Source of the DNA: Yersinia hibernica
GTDB taxonomy: Bacteria > Pseudomonadota > Gammaproteobacteria > Enterobacterales > Enterobacteriaceae
Direction: 5' to 3'
NCBI RefSeq assembly: GCF_004124235.1
Contig: NZ_CP032487.1
Location: 1,798,001 to 1,862,000 of the forward strand
Length of the DNA stretch: 64,000 nt
This document shows, piece after piece, positions 8,786 through 17,980 of the stretch. The translations under genes and the position numbers were made by a program. Every line of letters begins with the position of its first letter. Within the stretch, counting starts at the first letter, position 1. Below the pieces are notes generated by a model. The model saw only the letters and a program-made list of their open reading frames with translations, was not told where the DNA came from and ran no database searches.

Positions 8786-9460
8786 ATGAAATACCAATGG
8801 ATACTGTTCGATGCAGATGAAACTCTATTTCACTTTGATGCTTATCAAGGGCTAAAGCTGATGTTTTCGCGCTTTAATGTGGATTTCTCTGTACAAGATT
8901 TCGACCATTATCAGTTGGTTAATAAACCGCTCTGGGTGGATTATCAAGACGGTAAAATATCGGCAGCCGAATTACAAAATACGCGCTTTGCCATGTGGGC
9001 TGAAAAGCTGGGTGTGACAGCGCCGCGCCTCAACAGTGAGTTTTTGATAGCCATGGCCGATATTTGTTCACTATTACCCGGGGCGCGCGAATTAGTGGAT
9101 GCCCTCAGTGGCAAAGTGAACATGGGCATCATTACCAATGGTTTCACTGAGTTACAAACTATTCGCTTGGAACGTACTGGGTTGAGAAATGTTTTTTCTC
9201 CTCTAATTATTTCAGAGCAAGTCGGGGCGGCTAAACCTGATGTTGCTATTTTTGAGCATGCCTTCCATTTAATGAATAACCCTGCAAAAGAAGATATTCT
9301 GATGGTGGGCGATAACCTTCATTCGGATATTCAGGGCGGTATTAATGCTGGCATTGATACTTGCTGGCTTAATACCAGCGGCGCTATCGCCGATGATAAT
9401 ATTGCGCCACGTTATCAGGTCAGTTCACTGGCAGAGTTACAACAATTACTGCTGGCGTAA
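8786..9460 (+). CDS. yjjG: Pyrimidine 5'-nucleotidase (HAD family)
   Basis: A 224-residue cytoplasmic nucleotidase that hydrolyses dUMP, UMP and dTMP and helps clear non-canonical pyrimidine nucleotides. The HAD nucleophile motif is D9-A-D11-E-T; the second motif is the Thr in GIITNGF, the Lys lies in AAKPD, and the metal-binding acids are in MVGDNLHSD. Similarity to E. coli YjjG runs end to end (NKPLWVDYQ, RLERTGLR, GGINAG). ATG 8786 is preferred to 8777 because AAGAG at 8772-8776 touches 8777 but is correctly spaced from 8786. Confidence 0.95.
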   Translation: MKYQWILFDADETLFHFDAYQGLKLMFSRFNVDFSVQDFDHYQLVNKPLWVDYQDGKISAAELQNTRFAMWAEKLGVTAPRLNSEFLIAMADICSLLPGARELVDALSGKVNMGIITNGFTELQTIRLERTGLRNVFSPLIISEQVGAAKPDVAIFEHAFHLMNNPAKEDILMVGDNLHSDIQGGINAGIDTCWLNTSGAIADDNIAPRYQVSSLAELQQLLLA

Positions 9461-9480
9461 TGCCGTGCTATTTAATGAAA

Positions 9481-9524
9481 TAAGGGGGCGTTAGCGATAT
9501 ATTGTCGATAATGCCCCTTATTCT
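9481..9524 (+). terminator. Terminator of yjjG
   Basis: TAAGGGG at 9481-9487 pairs with CCCCTTA at 9514-9520. The stem extends inward by five more pairs after one bulged G, and TTCTT follows. Confidence 0.7.
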
Positions 9525-9567
9525 TGCAGTCATCCTTTATTTATTGCCATAGAGCAGCCAGCATTCA

Positions 9568-9861
9568 TCATCCCTGATGGGGCATTAATGATGGTGTACC
9601 TACCACTGCGGGTTTATTGCTTTGTAGGGCTTGCTCATCCTGATGAATACTTCCGCTATTGGCAGCCCAAACACCTTCTTGTGTTTTAGTGACCGCTTGA
9701 TGCTGAGCATTCAAGTCTTGCCCAACGGCGGCGATATGAGTGGTTTCAGTTGCGCCGCTGTTATCAGCCCAGGGTATTTGGGGATCGGCCGCGCGAGCCA
9801 TATTAGTGCTCGCTAATGTCATGATGGCTATGGCGAATGCATATTTGATTTGAGTGTTCAT
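9568..9861 (-). CDS. Small exported protein, unknown function
   Basis: A 97-residue protein, not recognised. A signal peptide is clear (MNTQIKYAFAIAIMTLAS, probable cleavage after ARA near residue 25). The mature part is hydrophilic and rich in Ala, Gln and Thr, with two related phrases (PWADNSGA and VWAANSGS) and no cysteine. The longest ORF starts at 9921, but ATG 9861 has an AGCAGG ribosome site and starts the signal peptide. It stands alone, convergent with yjjG. Confidence 0.75.
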   Translation of the reverse strand: MNTQIKYAFAIAIMTLASTNMARAADPQIPWADNSGATETTHIAAVGQDLNAQHQAVTKTQEGVWAANSGSIHQDEQALQSNKPAVVGTPSLMPHQG

Positions 9862-10082
9862 AATATACCTGCTTATTGGGGTCGCAAATACGTTGTCTGC
9901 CATGCGGCAGAACCCTCTCACTCAGGCGAATAATTGTCGGGGGAGATACTGCTCAGCTTATGCCCGTGTCATGCATCAGATTTAGCAATGGATGCGGTAT
10001 GTTGCATTTTTGTATATTAAAATGTAATTAATATTGCCATTAAGTAATTTAATGTGTGCCACAGCAATGTCAATTAAAACAT

Positions 10083-10137
10083 GGGCAAACTGAAGAGAAC
10101 TTTGCCCGACACTGCCATTTATTCGCCGCAGTGTCGG
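10083..10137 (-). terminator. Double hairpin terminator of ilvBN
   Basis: Reading the minus strand after ilvN, a ten-pair stem (CCGACACTGC / GCAGTGTCGG, 10106-10137) is followed by a second stem GGGCAAA / TTTGCCC (10083-10107), then ATGTTTTAATT. The second hairpin with its T-rich tail is the likely terminator. Confidence 0.7.
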
Positions 10138-10155
10138 CCGGTAATAACTGTGGCA

Positions 10156-10476
10156 TTAGCGCTGATTGGCGACTAAATCCTCAACCCTATCAAAAATAGG
10201 CATTTCAGCGTCAAAGCGACAAACCTGAAGCACATCCTCGAGCTTTTCAAGCTGGCTTATCATTTGCTGTAAACGTTGGTCATCTAAGACTTGCAACCAG
10301 ATTCGGCTTTCTTCGCCGCCAGCCAGCGGCATACATAATATCCCATCAACGTTAAATGCGCGGCGGGCGAATAAACCGCAAATATGGGACATCACCCCCG
10401 GGTGGTTGCGCACGGTTAGCTGCAGTGTGACGCGCGCAGCCGTGGCTGGTTGTGGCGCTATGTGTGGGTTAGTCAT
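10156..10476 (-). CDS. ilvN: Acetolactate synthase isozyme I small subunit
   Basis: A 106-residue regulatory subunit that confers valine feedback inhibition on IlvB. The ACT domain is visible as [20 protein letters not shown] and [11 protein letters not shown], ending with [11 protein letters not shown] as in E. coli IlvN. It is about ten residues longer at the N-terminus than the E. coli protein. ATG 10476 follows a very strong GGAGGTGAG site located at the end of ilvB, one base after the ilvB stop, so translation is probably coupled. The TTG at 10491 is rejected. Confidence 0.95.
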   Translation of the reverse strand: MTNPHIAPQPATAARVTLQLTVRNHPGVMSHICGLFARRAFNVDGILCMPLAGGEESRIWLQVLDDQRLQQMISQLEKLEDVLQVCRFDAEMPIFDRVEDLVANQR

Positions 10477-10477
10477 A

Positions 10478-12145
10478 TTACTCACCTCCAATCATATCAA
10501 TATTTGCCGCACCCGGTGGCACCATGGGGTACACTTTTTCATCCACATCGATCAGGGCATGGATCAAGACCGGGCCAGGGCGGTTTAATGCCTCATGCAA
10601 TGCGCTATAAGGATCATCGGCAGCATTGAGATCACAAGTCGAGAAGCCAAAGCCTTCAGCGATATGAATAAAATTAGTGCGATAAGGGTAATCCGCGGCA
10701 AAGATCCTTTTGCCGAAGAACAATTCCTGTTGTTGATGAACTAAGCCTAATGATTGGTTATTCATCAAAATAATCTTAACGTTAAGTTGCTCTTCTGCTG
10801 CGGTGGCCATCTCTTGAATATTCATCATCAAGCTGCCGTCGCCTGAAAAACACACCACTTTAGCTTGTGGTTTGGCCAGCGCAGCACCAATGGCCGCGGG
10901 CAGGCCAAACCCCATGGTGCCTAGTCCGCCAGAGGTTAACCACTGGCGCGGGCGATGCAGAGGATAGGCTTGTGCGACCCACATCTGATGCTGGCCGACA
11001 TCGGTGGTAATGATAGTGTCGTCATCCAGTGCCGCCGCGGCTGCTCGAATCAAGCCATAGTGGCACAATGGATTGGCACTGTTGGGTTGATTGAACGGAA
11101 ATTCGCGCTGCATCTCACTGACCACGCGCCGCCACTCACGGCGCGCTTGTGTGTCAATCAAGGGCAGCAAATGGGTTAATGCCTGCTTGATATCCGCATT
11201 TATCGCCAGATGCGGGCGGCGAATCTTCCCCAATTCTGCCGGGTCAATATCAATATGAATAATACTGGCATCAGGGCAGAACTGTTCGGCTTTTCCGATA
11301 GCCCGATCATCAAATCGCGCCCCCAGTACAATCAATAAATCGGCTTGTTGCATAATGAAATTGGTTGAACGCGCGGCATGCATCCCCAACATTCCCAATG
11401 ATAATGGGTGGTCAACCGGCATCGTGCCTAATGCCATTAATGTCATGGTGGTGGGTAAGTCGGCTTGTTCCGCCAGTTGTATGGCCTGCTGATGGGCCTC
11501 GGAGCTGATGATACCGCCGCCCAAATAGAGCACCGGGCGCACAGCGCTGTTGATCATCGCGGCGGCTTGTGCCATCGCCAGCGGATCAATGGGGCAGGGG
11601 TTATCAGCGAAACCGGGCTCTGGCAGGGCATCAAGCTCGATTTCCGCGGTTTGCACATCTTTAGGAATATCAACCCATACTGGGCCTGGGCGTCCAGACT
11701 GCGCGATACGGAATGCGGCCGGGATAACTCGCGTCAGTTCGCTAATATCCCGCACCAAATAATTGTGTTTGGTGATGGGAATCGACATGCCGTAAGTATC
11801 GACTTCCTGAAACGCGTCGGTACCAATCATTGAAGATGATACTTGGCCGGTAATACAAACCAGTGGGATGGAGTCGAGTTTGGCATCCGCAATCGCGGTC
11901 ACCAGATTGGTTGCCCCCGGGCCACTGGAGGCTAGACAGACAGCGGTTTGCCCAGAGGCTCGCGCCATTCCCTGAGCCATAAAACCAGCACCTTGCTCAT
12001 GGCGCGCCAACACATGGCGAATAATGCGGCTTTGTCCCAGAGCATCATACAGCGGTAGTGCGGCTCCACCAGGAATGCCCGCAACAGTGGTGATGCCTTG
12101 CTGTTCCAGCAAACGAACGATTAATTGGGCGCCTGTATAACGCAT
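10478..12145 (-). CDS. ilvB: Acetolactate synthase isozyme I large subunit
   Basis: The catalytic subunit (555 residues) makes 2-acetolactate and 2-aceto-2-hydroxybutyrate, the first common step of valine, leucine and isoleucine synthesis. It needs thiamine diphosphate, Mg and FAD. Visible are the catalytic-Glu region [30 protein letters not shown], and the thiamine diphosphate motif [12 protein letters not shown] ending in NN. ATG 12145 is chosen over ATG 12160 because AAGGAT stands just upstream of it; 12160 has no ribosome site. Expression is controlled by the valine-rich leader and attenuator upstream. Confidence 0.95.
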   Translation of the reverse strand: MRYTGAQLIVRLLEQQGITTVAGIPGGAALPLYDALGQSRIIRHVLARHEQGAGFMAQGMARASGQTAVCLASSGPGATNLVTAIADAKLDSIPLVCITGQVSSSMIGTDAFQEVDTYGMSIPITKHNYLVRDISELTRVIPAAFRIAQSGRPGPVWVDIPKDVQTAEIELDALPEPGFADNPCPIDPLAMAQAAAMINSAVRPVLYLGGGIISSEAHQQAIQLAEQADLPTTMTLMALGTMPVDHPLSLGMLGMHAARSTNFIMQQADLLIVLGARFDDRAIGKAEQFCPDASIIHIDIDPAELGKIRRPHLAINADIKQALTHLLPLIDTQARREWRRVVSEMQREFPFNQPNSANPLCHYGLIRAAAAALDDDTIITTDVGQHQMWVAQAYPLHRPRQWLTSGGLGTMGFGLPAAIGAALAKPQAKVVCFSGDGSLMMNIQEMATAAEEQLNVKIILMNNQSLGLVHQQQELFFGKRIFAADYPYRTNFIHIAEGFGFSTCDLNAADDPYSALHEALNRPGPVLIHALIDVDEKVYPMVPPGAANIDMIGGE

Positions 12146-12186
12146 GGTTATATCCTTCATCAGGGCCGGCAGCTAACAGAGTGGGG

Positions 12187-12225
12187 CTAAAAAGAAACCC
12201 CGCTCGGCTGGCGCCGGCGGGGTTT
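12187..12225 (-). terminator. ilvB attenuator (transcription-terminating hairpin)
   Basis: On the minus strand AAACCCCGC pairs perfectly with GCGGGGTTT. The inner CGGC/GCCG extends the stem to 13 pairs, and the sequence CTTTTT follows. It lies between the leader peptide stop (12252) and the ilvB start, the position of the attenuator in E. coli ilvBN. Confidence 0.92.
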
Positions 12226-12251
12226 GGGAATCTTGCTGGATTCGGTACCCG

Positions 12252-12359
12252 TTACGGCGCGCTGCCGACCACCACCACGCGCACGACGACTACCGCGTCA
12301 ACATGCGCGGTGTTTAGTAGAGCGAAATTGGCAGAGGAATAGTTCACGAGGTATCTCAT
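12252..12359 (-). CDS. ivbL: ilvBN operon leader peptide
   Basis: A 35-residue ORF on the minus strand ends in AVVVVRVVVVGSAP, nearly identical to the end of E. coli IvbL. Eight of eleven consecutive codons near the end are valine. When charged valyl-tRNA is scarce the ribosome stalls on these codons and the downstream terminator does not form; when it is plentiful, transcription stops. Leu codons (CTC, CTA CTA) occur in the first half. The ATG at 12359 has no clear ribosome site; a GTG four codons later is an alternative start. The valine run is beyond doubt, the start is not. Confidence 0.9.
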   Translation of the reverse strand: MRYLVNYSSANFALLNTAHVDAVVVVRVVVVGSAP

Positions 12360-12694
12360 CAATAAGTGTAATAAGCATTAAAAGATAACCACGATTTGTA
12401 AAAAGGCACAAGCATGCTGAATGAGAAGAGTGCAAAAATCCAAGATTGATCACAAAGTGACTCGAAGCGGTCTGATTAAGTGTTTTGTTTAATTATTTGA
12501 TAAATATGAAATTAATTGATTTTCTGACTCTGCTCGACCTGATATTTGGGGGCAAAAAAAGTGAGCCAACTTAAGTGCTATTCTCTGCTAATTCCCACAA
12601 ATAAGATTTTGTTTATGCCTTGTTTAAATTTTAAACATTAAGGTAACAACTCTTAGCTTGAATGGAAATATCTGATAAGACGCAGAAGGGACTT
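12360..12694. promoter_or_regulatory. Divergent control region between ivbL-ilvBN and the DUF1460 gene
   Basis: For ilvBN (minus strand) a CRP half-site TGTGA-N6-TTGGA lies at 12439-12454, upstream of a weak -35/-10 pair (TTGTGC, 17 bases, TTATCT/TATCTT). E. coli ilvB is also CRP-activated. For the DUF1460 gene, a perfect dyad TGTTTAAA-T-TTTAAACA sits at 12621-12637, 58 bases before its ATG, a possible operator. No further gene is seen. Confidence 0.45.
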
Positions 12695-13489
12695 ATGCAT
12701 AAATCGTTATCTTTGGTTTTACTTGCTGTTTTAGCGGGCTGCAGTGCGCAAAACAGCGCCCATCAACCCGCCAATATTGACAGTTATACGGCTAATCGAA
12801 TCAATGACATCATAGAGAATCAAGTTAAAACATCGGATAATCGCAATCCCGGCGAGGTCATTAATAAAGTCTCGGCTGAGTTTTTGGCAACCCCCTATAA
12901 AGCCGACATGCTGATTGGGTCACCGACAAAACCCGAAGAATTAGTGATAGATTTCCGTGGGCTGGATTGTTTTACTTATCTTGATTATGTTAATTCATTG
13001 CGCAAGGCAAAAAAGAAGACAGACTTTGTGCAACAGCTGATAATTACCCGCTATATTAATAGCGATATTAGTTACAAAAATCGCAAACATTTCTTCACTG
13101 ATTGGTCACACCAACCACCATTAAATGCGCAAGATATTACGGCAAAAATAAGCTCTCATACCGTGACCGTAACCAAGTTCTTGAATCAAAAAAAGGATGG
13201 TGGTGAGTTTATTCCAACATTAGGAATAGTTAAACGGGATATTGCTTATATCCCCGCACAGTTCATTAATGAAGCCGTTATTAGCCAATTAAAAACCGGC
13301 GATTACATTGGTATTTATACAAAAATTGATGGCTTGGATGTCACTCATACCGGTATTTTTATTATGACTGCTGATGGGCCAATGTTGCGTAATGCCTCTT
13401 CGTTGCAAAAGAATATGAAAGTTGTTGATTCACCTTTTATCCAATATATCAAAGATAAGCCGGGGATTATTGTACTGCGAGCGTTATAG
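12695..13489 (+). CDS. DUF1460 lipoprotein, probable amidase-like cysteine enzyme
   Basis: A 264-residue lipoprotein. The signal peptide MHKSLSLVLLAVLAGC ends in a lipobox (LAGC). The mature protein has the N-terminal cysteine of the NlpC/P60-like DUF1460 fold in FRGLDCFTYLDYV, and the histidine in DVTHTGIF. These would form the catalytic pair of an N-acetylmuramoyl-alanine-amidase-like enzyme acting in the periplasm. ATG 12695 follows AGAAGGG with a four-base gap; the ORF extension to 12662 adds a hydrophilic tail before the signal peptide and is rejected. The substrate is unknown. Confidence 0.82.
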   Translation: MHKSLSLVLLAVLAGCSAQNSAHQPANIDSYTANRINDIIENQVKTSDNRNPGEVINKVSAEFLATPYKADMLIGSPTKPEELVIDFRGLDCFTYLDYVNSLRKAKKKTDFVQQLIITRYINSDISYKNRKHFFTDWSHQPPLNAQDITAKISSHTVTVTKFLNQKKDGGEFIPTLGIVKRDIAYIPAQFINEAVISQLKTGDYIGIYTKIDGLDVTHTGIFIMTADGPMLRNASSLQKNMKVVDSPFIQYIKDKPGIIVLRAL

Positions 13490-13960
13490 CGTTGATATAT
13501 TAAATCATGCATTCATCAGTACACAGTAATCACTAACAACCCGTGGTCGGGAATATCCACTGGCAACCGGATATTCCAGACCTGAGCAGTTTAGCCCCTC
13601 TCAAATCATCCCTTCTGCATTGTTTCATCTTCTGCTGTGTATTCATTTAATTATTCAGTATGATTTCACATTTATTAATAGATCTAAATTAATTAAGAGA
13701 GCCACGGTGTGAATATTGCACCCTTGCCTGAATTTAGGTGATTAATAAACAATATTATTAATATTTTCAATTTAAATCAATGTGTTGCGTTGATACTGGG
13801 AATGAGCATTAATTAGGGTAGATAACTAAAAATGGAGAGTACCTATCTTAACTGTATATATTTTGCTAGTTAAGAGTTAATTAAAACTGTTTTATTTTAT
13901 TTTTTCCAGACATGAAGTAATAATTCCGCCTCTTAAAAATCGAAGAGTGGAAGTTTAGTT
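13490..13960. other. A+T-rich intergenic region upstream of the fimbrial operon
   Basis: No gene is seen. A long hairpin (13545-13582) has arms GGTC-G-GGAATATCC and GGATATTCC-A-GACC around a ten-base loop. It has no T tail, so it may be a structural or transcript-processing element after the DUF1460 gene. The rest, very A+T-rich, must hold the fimbrial promoter; I could not fix a convincing -35/-10 pair. No recombinase gene or flanking inverted repeat indicating a phase switch was seen. Confidence 0.6.
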
Positions 13961-14560
13961 ATGTATAAAAGGAAAAAAGATATTATTAAGGATGGCGGTA
14001 ATTTAAAAACAAAAATTGCTCCAATTATGTGTTTAGCATTTTCAGTACTCTCTACTTCACCTCATGCTGCGGCTGAAGATGGCACTATTACTTTTACGGG
14101 AGCAGTCTCTGCTGTTACTTGTGAAATAACTGGCGGAACAGAAGAAGGGGGGGCCGGGACTAATGATTTTACCGTTCCTCTTAAAACTGTCAGTACTTCT
14201 GCATTATCAAGTATTGGTCAACGTGCGCAAGCAACTAAATTTTATATCGCATTAAGTGGAGCACAATGTACTGATGGTGCAACAGCAAATGTAAGTTTTG
14301 AAAGAGCCAGAGGCACAATTGACGATAGCACTGGCAATTTGAAAAACTCCGCTACAGGCGCTGCTGCTAATGTGCAAATTAGTATTCTAAATAAAGATGC
14401 TACGCCTTTAAATTTAGCGGAACCAAATGATAAACATCAAGAGCAAACTATTTCAGGTAACAGTGCTCGATTTGATTATTGGGCAGAATATGTAGCCACA
14501 GGTGTGGTGACTGCAGGTAATGTAGAGTCGAGTCTTATTTATTCTATAGTTTATAACTAA
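13961..14560 (+). CDS. Type 1-family fimbrial major subunit
   Basis: A 199-residue pilin. A long N-terminal signal region with basic residues ends near AAA (about residue 39). The mature start DGTITFTGAVSAVTCEI is typical of the donor strand of chaperone-usher pilins. Two cysteines (CEI... and AQCTDG) give the conserved disulfide, and the C-terminus IVYN has the usual penultimate aromatic residue. It is first of an operon with chaperone, usher and adhesin genes. A GTGGAAG ribosome site precedes the ATG. The operon is distinct from the characterised Myf and Psa fimbriae of Yersinia as far as I recognise. Confidence 0.85.
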   Translation: MYKRKKDIIKDGGNLKTKIAPIMCLAFSVLSTSPHAAAEDGTITFTGAVSAVTCEITGGTEEGGAGTNDFTVPLKTVSTSALSSIGQRAQATKFYIALSGAQCTDGATANVSFERARGTIDDSTGNLKNSATGAAANVQISILNKDATPLNLAEPNDKHQEQTISGNSARFDYWAEYVATGVVTAGNVESSLIYSIVYN

Positions 14561-14630
14561 TTTTGGGGGGCTTGCTCTTTAAGAGCCTGTCCCCGATGAT
14601 TATTTTTGCAATGGTTTTAAGGTGTGGAAA

Positions 14631-15371
14631 ATGAGGTTATTAAAAATACTTCTAATAGGCTTTTTTGCGTGTGGTGGATATTCGGCCTATGCCTCTATTC
14701 AAATTATGGCAACACGCATAATTTTTGATGAAAAAAGCAAAGAACAAGTTATTAGAGTCAATAATATTGGGGAACTCCCCTCTTTAGTCCAGGTATGGTT
14801 AGAATCCGATAGGGATTCCATGGACTTTAGTGATGTTGAAAAAGAAGATTTACCTTTTGTGATTAGCCCACCAGTTTCGCGAATAAATGCGGGGAAGGGA
14901 AAGTCGTTTAGAGTTTTTAAAACAGAAGAAGCAAAAGGAAAGTTTCCCCGTGACAGAGAGACATTGCTCTGGGTAAATGTGCTTGATATACCACCAGAGG
15001 TGGAAAACGATAATTCAAAAAATAAGCTAAATCTTGCGTTTCGTACACGCTTAAAGTTTTTATATCGTCCGATCGGCCTATCTTCAGACCCCAGAGTTGC
15101 AGCAGAAAGTGTTAGTTGGGTGGCAAAAAGGACAGGTAAGGCGATTAATATCAAAGGTGAGAATAAGTCACCGTATCACATATCAATCGGTAAATTTGTA
15201 GTAACTGATGGCAGCAAGAAAATTGATTTAGCGGGAGGAATGATCCTTCCATATTCGAACTATGAATTCAATTTTAAGGTTGCAGAACTTAGTAATCAAC
15301 CGGTTAAGCTATTTTATAGTTATATTACTGATTTAGGTGCATTTGTAGAAAAGGAAATAATATTGGAATAA
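14631..15371 (+). CDS. Periplasmic fimbrial chaperone (PapD-like)
   Basis: A 246-residue chaperone with a signal peptide (about residues 1-21). Two immunoglobulin-like domains are expected. The first holds ATRIIFDEKSKEQVIRV, the subunit-capping beta strand region, and the family signature RETLLWVNVLDIPP; the second contains NKSPYHISIGKF and LPYSNYEF. It binds subunits by donor-strand complementation and delivers them to the usher. The upstream GTG (14622) is rejected because AAGGTG is correctly spaced for ATG 14631. It lies 70 bases after the pilin gene. Confidence 0.92.
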   Translation: MRLLKILLIGFFACGGYSAYASIQIMATRIIFDEKSKEQVIRVNNIGELPSLVQVWLESDRDSMDFSDVEKEDLPFVISPPVSRINAGKGKSFRVFKTEEAKGKFPRDRETLLWVNVLDIPPEVENDNSKNKLNLAFRTRLKFLYRPIGLSSDPRVAAESVSWVAKRTGKAINIKGENKSPYHISIGKFVVTDGSKKIDLAGGMILPYSNYEFNFKVAELSNQPVKLFYSYITDLGAFVEKEIILE

Positions 15372-15403
15372 TAAATTAAATATAAAATAACAATACAGGC
15401 GCT

Positions 15404-17959
15404 ATGATTATAATGAAACCTTTCATTTTTAGTATTACTCTATGTTTTTTTCCACTACAGTCATTTTCTGCGGTAAAACATAATGTTATTCCTCAGGGAC
15501 AGGTTAAATTTAAGTCTGGCTTTATGAGGTTTTATGAGCATGGAATTAATTTAGAGGATTTTGATGGAGAAGATACAGTAAAAGCTGGAAAGTATTATGT
15601 AGAAATCAACTTAAACTCCAAAAATATTGAAAGTTCAAATGTAAACTTTATTGAAACAGATAAAGAACCAGGTATTCAACCATGTTTCACACCGAAAGAT
15701 ATACTGGCTTTTGGTGTCAGACAGAACATGCTCCCGCCGGAGTGGCAAAACAAAGATTGCATCTTAATTAACGATATTATCCCAGAGGCAACAATAAATT
15801 TTGACGATGACGAACAGAAGTTATATCTAACGATACCGCAGGCCTACGTGGAGAGTATGCCGAATGGATATATTAGACCAGAGTTATGGGACGAGGGGGT
15901 TCCAGCATTAACCTTAGCTTATAGTTTGAATGCATCTAATTATAAAAACTCATCTGAATACAGTAACCAGAAAAAAAACAAACAATTTTATTATGGCAGC
16001 TTGAATACATCAGCAAAGCTAGGGTCATGGCGACTCTTTACTAATGGCACGGCAAATAGTAGTAGCGATGAGAGTGTAAAGTGGAATAATCAATCTGCTT
16101 ATATACAGCGATCTCTAGCGGCCAGTCAGTCACAATTAATTCTTGGCGATGTGAATACCAATGGTGTTATGTTTAATACAACGCCACTTCGTGGGGCCAG
16201 TGTATATACTGATGATCGCATGCTGCCGCATTCTATGCGGGGATATGCACCTGTTATCCGAGGGGTCGCCGACAGTAATGCCTTGGTCACCATCCGACAA
16301 AATGGCAATGTTATCCATGAAACAAATGTTCCTCCTGGCGAGTTTATTATAAATGATTTAAATACAGCTGGTTATGGTGGGAATATTGAAGTCACTATCA
16401 GAGAGGCAAACGGGAATATAAGAGTACAAGTTGTGCCTTATTCTAGTATCCCTCAACTTTTACGTGAAGGATACTCAAAATATACCGCCACATTAGGTGA
16501 AGTAAGAACCTCAAATCTTAGTGACCCCCCAATGTTATTTGAGGGGAGCTATCAATATGGATTTAACAATTACATCACTGGCTATGGTGGTGTACAAAAA
16601 ACTATATCAAATGATTATTTTGCATTACTTGGTGGGGTGGCATTTAATACGCCAGTCGGTGCGCTGAGTTTTGATGCGACACGCTCTTCAACTTTAGTTA
16701 AAGCAGATGATGAATCGCAGTGTCACTCTACATTTTGCAATATGAGTTTTAAAGTAAGCCTGGCGAAGGTCGTTGAACCAACAAAAACAAATTTTAGCTT
16801 AATGGCCTATCGCTACTCAAGTAGTAATTATTTTACATTAATGGATGCACTAAATACGGTTGAAGCCCAAAAGAGTGGCAACGGTATTCGTCCTGAAAAT
16901 TATCGCGAAGTACTTGAGGCAAATATAAATCAAAATCTATCCCCTGGTTGGGGAAGCCTCTTTTTAACAACCTATTATGGTCGATACTGGAATAAAGATG
17001 TTGATGAGAAAAATACGTTAAACTACCAAGTTGGTTATGCAAACTCGCTAGGAACAGTCAACTATAGCTTAGGTTTTAATCGGTTAAATAATCGCTATGG
17101 TAATAGTGATAATACCTTACGTTTATCACTCAGCATTCCATTAGATACCGCATCAAGTTATCGTAATAGGCCAAGATTAACGTCGACAATAAGTCATAAT
17201 GATCGTGAGTCCCGCTTAAAAACAGCGATTAGTGGCACAGTTGGCGAACATCAAGAATATAGCTATGGGACCTGGGTTGATGGAACAAGCAATAGTGATC
17301 GCAATTTTGGTGTTAACGGTGGATATACTGGCAACACATCATTAATAAACCTTGGTTATAGCCAAGGTAGATCAAACTCTATGGCTTCAGTAAATTTAAG
17401 CAGTGGCGTTGTCGTGCATGCGGGCGGTGTGAATCTATCGCACTCGATTAGCGATACCCTAGGTATTATTGAAGCCAAAGGTGCAACGGGAGCCAGTGTT
17501 TATCCTTATACAAATGCACGGGTTGCTAAAAATGGATATGCTATTTTACCGTATTTGTCACCATTTCAATACAATGATATCTCACTTAATGTAAAAGATA
17601 TGCCAACTAATATAGAGATTGAAGAGGATAGAATTAAAATAGTACCAACAGCAGGTGCTTCTATATTGGTGAAATTTGATACTAAAAATGTTAATAACCA
17701 AATTCTTAAGATTAAGAGTGAAGCAGGAAACTATATTCCCTTTGGGGCCAACGCCTATAATGCTGCTGGTGATTCACTAGGTGTGGTTGGTCAAGGTGGG
17801 AATATCATTCTCTCGAATGAAGAATCGCAGAGTATTTCTATTGTTTGGAATAGTAAAGAAGGTACACAGAAATGTTTTATCAATTATATACCTGAATCCT
17901 ATTCTGAAGATGAAAATATAAAGATCGTCAACACTATTTGTCGTAATGAAATTATCTAA
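15404..17959 (+). CDS. Outer-membrane fimbrial usher (FimD/PapC family)
   Basis: An 851-residue usher, normal length for the family. A signal peptide ends near residue 22 (QSFSA). The N-terminal domain contains the expected cysteine pair (QPCFTPKD and NKDCILIND). The family signature GSLNTSAKLGSWRLFTNG is near residues 198-215, and the plug and barrel region follows with MRGYAPVIRGVADSNALVTI. C-terminal domains close with a second cysteine pair. It forms the pore through which the pilus grows. It starts 32 bases after the chaperone gene. Confidence 0.93.
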   Translation: MIIMKPFIFSITLCFFPLQSFSAVKHNVIPQGQVKFKSGFMRFYEHGINLEDFDGEDTVKAGKYYVEINLNSKNIESSNVNFIETDKEPGIQPCFTPKDILAFGVRQNMLPPEWQNKDCILINDIIPEATINFDDDEQKLYLTIPQAYVESMPNGYIRPELWDEGVPALTLAYSLNASNYKNSSEYSNQKKNKQFYYGSLNTSAKLGSWRLFTNGTANSSSDESVKWNNQSAYIQRSLAASQSQLILGDVNTNGVMFNTTPLRGASVYTDDRMLPHSMRGYAPVIRGVADSNALVTIRQNGNVIHETNVPPGEFIINDLNTAGYGGNIEVTIREANGNIRVQVVPYSSIPQLLREGYSKYTATLGEVRTSNLSDPPMLFEGSYQYGFNNYITGYGGVQKTISNDYFALLGGVAFNTPVGALSFDATRSSTLVKADDESQCHSTFCNMSFKVSLAKVVEPTKTNFSLMAYRYSSSNYFTLMDALNTVEAQKSGNGIRPENYREVLEANINQNLSPGWGSLFLTTYYGRYWNKDVDEKNTLNYQVGYANSLGTVNYSLGFNRLNNRYGNSDNTLRLSLSIPLDTASSYRNRPRLTSTISHNDRESRLKTAISGTVGEHQEYSYGTWVDGTSNSDRNFGVNGGYTGNTSLINLGYSQGRSNSMASVNLSSGVVVHAGGVNLSHSISDTLGIIEAKGATGASVYPYTNARVAKNGYAILPYLSPFQYNDISLNVKDMPTNIEIEEDRIKIVPTAGASILVKFDTKNVNNQILKIKSEAGNYIPFGANAYNAAGDSLGVVGQGGNIILSNEESQSISIVWNSKEGTQKCFINYIPESYSEDENIKIVNTICRNEII

Positions 17960-17980
17960 CCTAATTGAGGTGAGTATTAG

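Noticed and set aside
11465..11833. 122-residue plus-strand ORF inside ilvB
   Set aside because: Shadow of the G+C-rich ilvB reading frame; no ribosome site or homology.
13490..13960. Phase-variable invertible fimbrial promoter
   Set aside because: Only a local hairpin is present; no pair of inverted repeats spans a promoter-sized segment and no fim-type recombinase gene is nearby.
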